Below, piece by piece: positions 7,163 to 10,602 of a stretch of DNA of 10,602 nucleotides. The notes beneath the pieces are model-generated. The model made no database searches. It was given only the letters and a program-made list of their open reading frames with translations, and was not told where the DNA came from. A program made the position numbers and the translations under genes. The stretch comes from Bifidobacterium breve (GTDB lineage Bacteria; Actinomycetota; Acidimicrobiia; Acidimicrobiales; Ilumatobacteraceae): NCBI GenBank assembly GCA_943325425.2, contig CALPPJ020000027.1, forward strand, positions 1-10,602, in the 5' to 3' direction. Numbering within the stretch: the stretch's first letter is position 1; each line of letters starts with the position of its first letter.

Positions 7163-8521
7163 TCAACGACGTACGGTGGTGCCTGCTTTATTCGTTTCAA
7201 CGATCCATCCGGCCGCAGTTAACTCGGCGCGCAAGGCGTCTGCACTCGCAAAATCTTTAGCAGCACGCGCTGCGTCAAGCGCCAGCGCCTTTTCGGCGAT
7301 ATCTGCAGGAATATCAGAAGCTTGTTTGAGCTCTAAACCAAACGCACCACAAATTTCATTCACTGCCGCTGCTAACGATGCAGCATTCTGATCGCTGGCA
7401 TCAAGTGCCGCATTCGCCCGACGAACGGTCTCAAAGAGCAATGCAACAGCTGACGAAGTATCGAGATCGTTATCCATCAATTCGCGAAACTTAGCGATGA
7501 CTTCAGAATCTGGAGTGGCGCCTAGCGCAACTGCCGCAGTTCGTGCGGCAAATGAATCAAGCCCGGCTAACGCGTTGACCGAAGCATCAATGTTGTCTTG
7601 CCCAATACGAACTGGACCGCGATAATGCGTTTGCAACAAAACCAAGCGATATGCACGCGGGTCGTAATGCTCTAGCAAATCAAGAAGGTTGGCCACATTG
7701 CCCAAACTCTTCGACATCTTCTCGCCTTCGGTGTCAACGACGAAACCGTTGTGCATCCAGTGATTCGCAAAGGTCTTCCCGAGGGCGACCGCTTGCGCAC
7801 GTTCGTTTTCGTGATGCGGGAATTTCAGATCCATTCCTCCGCAGTGAAGATCAAAACCTTCACCCAAGATGTCGAGGCTCATCACAACACATTCGCTATG
7901 CCAACCTGGTCGACCATCGCCCCAGGGTGATGACCACGCTGGTTCGCCTGGCTTACTGAACTTCCATAACGCGAAGTCGGCAGGATTCTTTTTGTTGCCA
8001 GCGCCAAACACTTCGCGATCGCCGCCACCCGACAACATGTCATCAAGGCTCTGATGGGCAAGTAACCCGTAGTCGGGCACGTTTAAAACATTGAGATACA
8101 CGCCATCTTCAGTGACATACGCGTTGTCTAGGCCAATGAGTTCTCCAATCATGCTGACCATGGAATCAACGTATTCAGTCGCGTGCGGCACGTCAGTTGG
8201 GCGTAGAACGTTCAGTTTGCCCATGGCTTTGAACCACACGTCTTCACACTTGTGGGTGATTTCTTGCCACGGACGACCTTCTTTGTTCGCCCGATCAATG
8301 ATCTTGTCGTCAATATCGGTGATATTCGAGACCAGACGGACTTCGAGGCCCGACCATTCGAGGTAACGCCGCAAAATGTCGTACACCAACGTGGCTCGAC
8401 CGTGACCAAGGTGAGGCGGACCATAGACCGTGGGGCCGCACAAGTAAATACCGACTTTTCCGGGCGTGCGCAAAGCGAGTTCGCGGACCTCTGAAGTTGC
8501 GGTGTCATACAGCCTGAACAT
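7163..8521 (-). CDS. cysS: Cysteinyl-tRNA synthetase
   Basis: Class I aminoacyl-tRNA synthetase that charges tRNA-Cys in the cytoplasm, releasing pyrophosphate. It has 452 residues, close to the usual 450-470. Seen: [15 protein letters not shown] with the HIGH motif as HLGH (37-40); [10 protein letters not shown] (66-75); and EKMSKSLGN with KMSKS at 268-272. C28, C211, H236 and E240 match the Zn ligands C28, C209, H234 and E238 of E. coli CysS in identity and spacing. The C-terminal [13 protein letters not shown]...GTTVRR (422-452) is the typical CysS ending, which argues against the mycothiol ligase MshC, a shorter paralogue with a different tail. The ATG at 8521 lacks a good Shine-Dalgarno; a TANNNT motif 8 nt upstream suggests a leaderless message. 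It is followed by the MFS gene after 16 bp and diverges from valS across 50 bp. Confidence 0.96.
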   Translation of the reverse strand: MFRLYDTATSEVRELALRTPGKVGIYLCGPTVYGPPHLGHGRATLVYDILRRYLEWSGLEVRLVSNITDIDDKIIDRANKEGRPWQEITHKCEDVWFKAMGKLNVLRPTDVPHATEYVDSMVSMIGELIGLDNAYVTEDGVYLNVLNVPDYGLLAHQSLDDMLSGGGDREVFGAGNKKNPADFALWKFSKPGEPAWSSPWGDGRPGWHSECVVMSLDILGEGFDLHCGGMDLKFPHHENERAQAVALGKTFANHWMHNGFVVDTEGEKMSKSLGNVANLLDLLEHYDPRAYRLVLLQTHYRGPVRIGQDNIDASVNALAGLDSFAARTAAVALGATPDSEVIAKFRELMDNDLDTSSAVALLFETVRRANAALDASDQNAASLAAAVNEICGAFGLELKQASDIPADIAEKALALDAARAAKDFASADALRAELTAAGWIVETNKAGTTVRR

Positions 8522-8529
8522 GAGAAACG

Positions 8530-8535
8530 AGCCTA
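8530..8535 (-). promoter_or_regulatory. Possible -10 of a leaderless cysS promoter
   Basis: TAGGCT on the minus strand fits TANNNT and ends 8 nt before the ATG, so transcription would begin within about 1-3 nt of the start codon. No convincing -35 box or Shine-Dalgarno is visible. Motif-based inference. Confidence 0.35.
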
Positions 8536-8556
8536 CGCCCCCATGGCCAAGACACC

Positions 8557-8562
8557 TATAAC
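8557..8562 (+). promoter_or_regulatory. Possible -10 of a near-leaderless valS promoter
   Basis: TATAAC matches the -10 consensus at five of six positions and ends 9 nt before the valS ATG, which implies a leader of only a few nucleotides. The intervening CTGCAAGCC contains no Shine-Dalgarno. No clear -35 is seen. Confidence 0.42.
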
Positions 8563-8571
8563 CTGCAAGCC

Positions 8572-10488
8572 ATGGCAGTGACCGATTCGGCCTTTGATCC
8601 GACCCAGATTCCCGAAAAGCCCACCCTTGACGGCATTGAAGCCGTTTGGGCTCAGCGTTGGCAAAACGACGGCGTTTACGCCTTCAATCGTTCAGCATCT
8701 CGTGATCAGGTGTATTCAATTGACACCCCGCCTCCGACAGTCAGTGGTTCGTTGCACATGGGTCATGTGTTTTCGTACACCCACACCGACACCATTGCGC
8801 GTTACCAACGTATGACTGGTAAGTCAGTTTTCTATCCCATGGGATGGGATGACAACGGTTTGCCAACTGAACGTCGAGTACAAAACTTCTTTGGTGTTCG
8901 TTGCGACCCAAATGTCGCCTATCAACCCGGTTTCACTCCCCCATTTCGTGGCGACCCGCCCAAGGACCACCAACCCATTTCCATTTCACGACCCAACTTC
9001 ATTGAGTTGTGCGAAGAACTCACACACGAAGACGAAAAAGTCTTTGAAGATCTCTTCCGTCGACTTGGACTTTCCGTTGACTGGGATTACCTCTACACCA
9101 CCATTGAAGACCGCAGTCGTCGCGCCAGTCAACGTGCCTTCTTACGCAACTTGGCTCGCGGCGAGGCGTACACGCAAGAGGCTCCAACGCTGTGGGACGT
9201 TGACTTCAAAACTGCAGTAGCTCAAGCCGAACTTGAAGATCGCGAACGTCCAGGCGCTTATCACAATGTTGCGTTTGCTCGCTCTGACGGTCAAGGCGAT
9301 GTCGTCATTGATACAACACGACCAGTTTTGTTGGCAGCGTGTGTGGCACTTGTTGCTCATCCTGATGACGATCGTTACAAGCCCCTCTTTGGCACAACTG
9401 TTCGCACGCCGCTGTACGGAGTCGAAGTTCCCGTACTCGCTCACCCACTTGCACAAATCGATAAGGGCACTGGTATCGCCATGATTTGTACGTTCGGTGA
9501 CCTCACCGACGTCATCTGGTGGCGCGAACTTAACTTGCCCACGCGCGCCATCATCGGTCGCGACGGTCGCATCATTACCACTCCGCCAAACGGACTTGAT
9601 TCCGCAAGTGGTCTTGCGGCATACGAACAAATCGCTGGTTTATTCATCAACCAAGCCCAGACAAAGGTTGTGGAAATGTTGCGCGAAACCGGAGCAATGC
9701 TCGGCGAACCGCGCGCCATCATGCACCCCGTCAAGTTTTTTGAAAAGGGCGATCGACCGCTCGAAATCGTGACGAGTCGCCAGTGGTACATCCGCAACGG
9801 TGGACGTGACACCGATCTTCGCGGTGCACTCTTGAATCGCGGCGAGAACTTAGTGTGGCACCCCGACCACATGCGTCATCGCTACTCAAATTGGGTTGAA
9901 GGACTCAATGGCGATTGGCTCATTAGTCGCCAGCGTTACTTCGGTGTGCCTGTTCCAGTTTGGTATCCAGTTGATGCCGAAGGTGAAACAGTTCATGATT
10001 CACCGATCGTTCCAACCGAAGACATGTTGCCTATTGATCCGTCAACTGATGTCCCACCCGGATACACCGCCGATCAGCGCAATCAACCCAATGGATTCAT
10101 TGGCGATCCCGATGTCATGGACACTTGGGCCACCTCATCGCTGTCACCGCAGATCGCTGGAAAATGGGAAGATGATGCCGATTTATTTGGGCGCATGTTC
10201 CCCATGGACTTGCGTCCACAAGGACACGACATCATTCGTACGTGGTTGTTCAGCACGGTCGTTCGTTCGAACTTTGAACACGATTCGCTTCCGTGGAAGA
10301 ACGTTGCATTATCTGGCTGGATCCTTGATCCCGAGCGCAAAAAAATGTCGAAGTCAAAGGGCAACGTTGTCACACCCAGTGACTTGTTTGAAAAGGTCGG
10401 CTCGGACGCGGTTCGTTACTGGGCCGCTTCAGCTCGTCCTGGCATCGACACCGCGTTCAGCGAAGATCAAATGAAAGTTGGCAAGTAG
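8572..10488 (+). CDS. valS: Valyl-tRNA synthetase, archaeal-like type, interrupted by an in-frame TAG
   Basis: Class I synthetase that charges tRNA-Val and edits mischarged Thr-tRNA. The readable part is 638 residues, against roughly 830-900 for a full enzyme. Seen: SGSLHMGHVFSYT, with the HIGH motif as HMGH (62-65); the CP1 editing insertion from about 225 to 385, with DTTRP (247-251) and GTGIAMICTFGD (299-310); SRQRYFGVPVPVW (452-464); DVMDTWATSSLSP (514-526); and KMSKSKGN (591-598). Insertion pattern and motifs match the archaeal-like ValS found in many actinobacteria. Two oddities: V252 replaces the Glu of the usual TTRPE editing motif, and TAG at 10486-10488 stops translation directly after MKVGK, just before the anticodon-binding domain. 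ValS-like coding continues in the same frame beyond it. As written the product would lack tRNA-binding parts. A sequencing or assembly error, a true nonsense mutation or readthrough are all open. The ATG has no Shine-Dalgarno. Confidence 0.93.
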   Translation: MAVTDSAFDPTQIPEKPTLDGIEAVWAQRWQNDGVYAFNRSASRDQVYSIDTPPPTVSGSLHMGHVFSYTHTDTIARYQRMTGKSVFYPMGWDDNGLPTERRVQNFFGVRCDPNVAYQPGFTPPFRGDPPKDHQPISISRPNFIELCEELTHEDEKVFEDLFRRLGLSVDWDYLYTTIEDRSRRASQRAFLRNLARGEAYTQEAPTLWDVDFKTAVAQAELEDRERPGAYHNVAFARSDGQGDVVIDTTRPVLLAACVALVAHPDDDRYKPLFGTTVRTPLYGVEVPVLAHPLAQIDKGTGIAMICTFGDLTDVIWWRELNLPTRAIIGRDGRIITTPPNGLDSASGLAAYEQIAGLFINQAQTKVVEMLRETGAMLGEPRAIMHPVKFFEKGDRPLEIVTSRQWYIRNGGRDTDLRGALLNRGENLVWHPDHMRHRYSNWVEGLNGDWLISRQRYFGVPVPVWYPVDAEGETVHDSPIVPTEDMLPIDPSTDVPPGYTADQRNQPNGFIGDPDVMDTWATSSLSPQIAGKWEDDADLFGRMFPMDLRPQGHDIIRTWLFSTVVRSNFEHDSLPWKNVALSGWILDPERKKMSKSKGNVVTPSDLFEKVGSDAVRYWAASARPGIDTAFSEDQMKVGK

Positions 10489-10602
10489 TTGGCAACAAAG
10501 TTGCTCAACGCGACCAAGTTTGTTTTGACTTTCCCGCAACCAGATGTTGCAGCCAAGCCCACCAACCCTGTTGATCTGGCGATGTTGGCACGTGTCAGCG
10601 AA
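10489..10602 (+). pseudogene. valS: Continuation of valS after the in-frame TAG (start of anticodon-binding domain, cut by window edge)
   Basis: The 38 codons after the TAG stay open in the valS frame to the end of the window. They begin LATKLLNATKFVLTF, the familiar ValS segment that follows the catalytic domain (family pattern: VG[KR][KR]L..K..NA.KF). The reading frame is therefore intact apart from one codon. The rest of the anticodon-binding domain and any C-terminal coiled coil lie outside. A TTG directly abuts the stop and an ATG lies at 10573-10575, but neither has a Shine-Dalgarno, so separate expression looks unlikely. Confidence 0.8.

Noticed and set aside
7163..8521. Mycothiol ligase MshC instead of CysS
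   Set aside because: Length, Zn-ligand spacing and the DALR-like C-terminal tail ending in GTTVRR fit CysS.
10486..10488. Pyrrolysine or genome-wide TAG recoding as the default explanation
   Set aside because: No pyl genes or other in-frame TAGs are in the window, and ValS has no known need for Pyl; kept only as a low-probability option in the finding.
10489..10602. Independent downstream gene starting right after the valS TAG
   Set aside because: There is no Shine-Dalgarno and the sequence is a plain continuation of ValS, so an interrupted single gene is simpler.

Overview
The window looks like a chromosomal core-metabolism segment from an actinobacterium. An Acidimicrobiia-type lineage is my best guess. 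The evidence is a GC content a little above 50 % by eye, an archaeal-like valyl-tRNA synthetase of the kind seen in many actinobacteria, a b558-type succinate dehydrogenase resembling mycobacterial Sdh1, several genes with no visible Shine-Dalgarno, and close homology-like motifs throughout. The taxonomic placement is inference, because no rRNA or marker search was possible. I see no mobile element, CRISPR array, tRNA or phage gene.

Layout. Positions 1-2141 (minus strand) hold succinate dehydrogenase: sdhC, then sdhA, which runs off the left edge; sdhB is presumably beyond it. A 270-bp divergent control region (2142-2411) follows, with a perfect 9-bp-arm palindrome just upstream of sdhC and a probable promoter for the plus-strand gene. 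Positions 2412-4790 encode a K+-independent H+-translocating membrane pyrophosphatase (hppA), closed by a strong intrinsic terminator. A short plus-strand pair follows: a DedA-family membrane protein (4911-5525) and a small SCP2-like lipid-binding-domain protein (5552-5956). These converge on a minus-strand pair: cysS (8521-7163), then an MFS exporter-like gene (7146-5965). A 50-bp divergent region separates cysS from valS, which runs right from 8572.

How the genes work together. SDH feeds electrons from the TCA cycle into the quinone pool. The pyrophosphatase turns pyrophosphate, which aminoacyl-tRNA synthetases such as CysS and ValS release, into a proton gradient. DedA and the SCP2-like protein suggest envelope or lipid handling. 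Each link is known biology of the families; coordinated control is not shown.

The most notable anomaly is in valS. The frame carries an in-frame TAG at 10486-10488, directly after the catalytic domain, and clear ValS-like coding resumes in the same frame to the window edge. The same gene also has Val where the editing-domain RPE motif normally has Glu. I found no convincing novel multi-gene system; the rest is ordinary housekeeping DNA with some regulatory structure worth checking.
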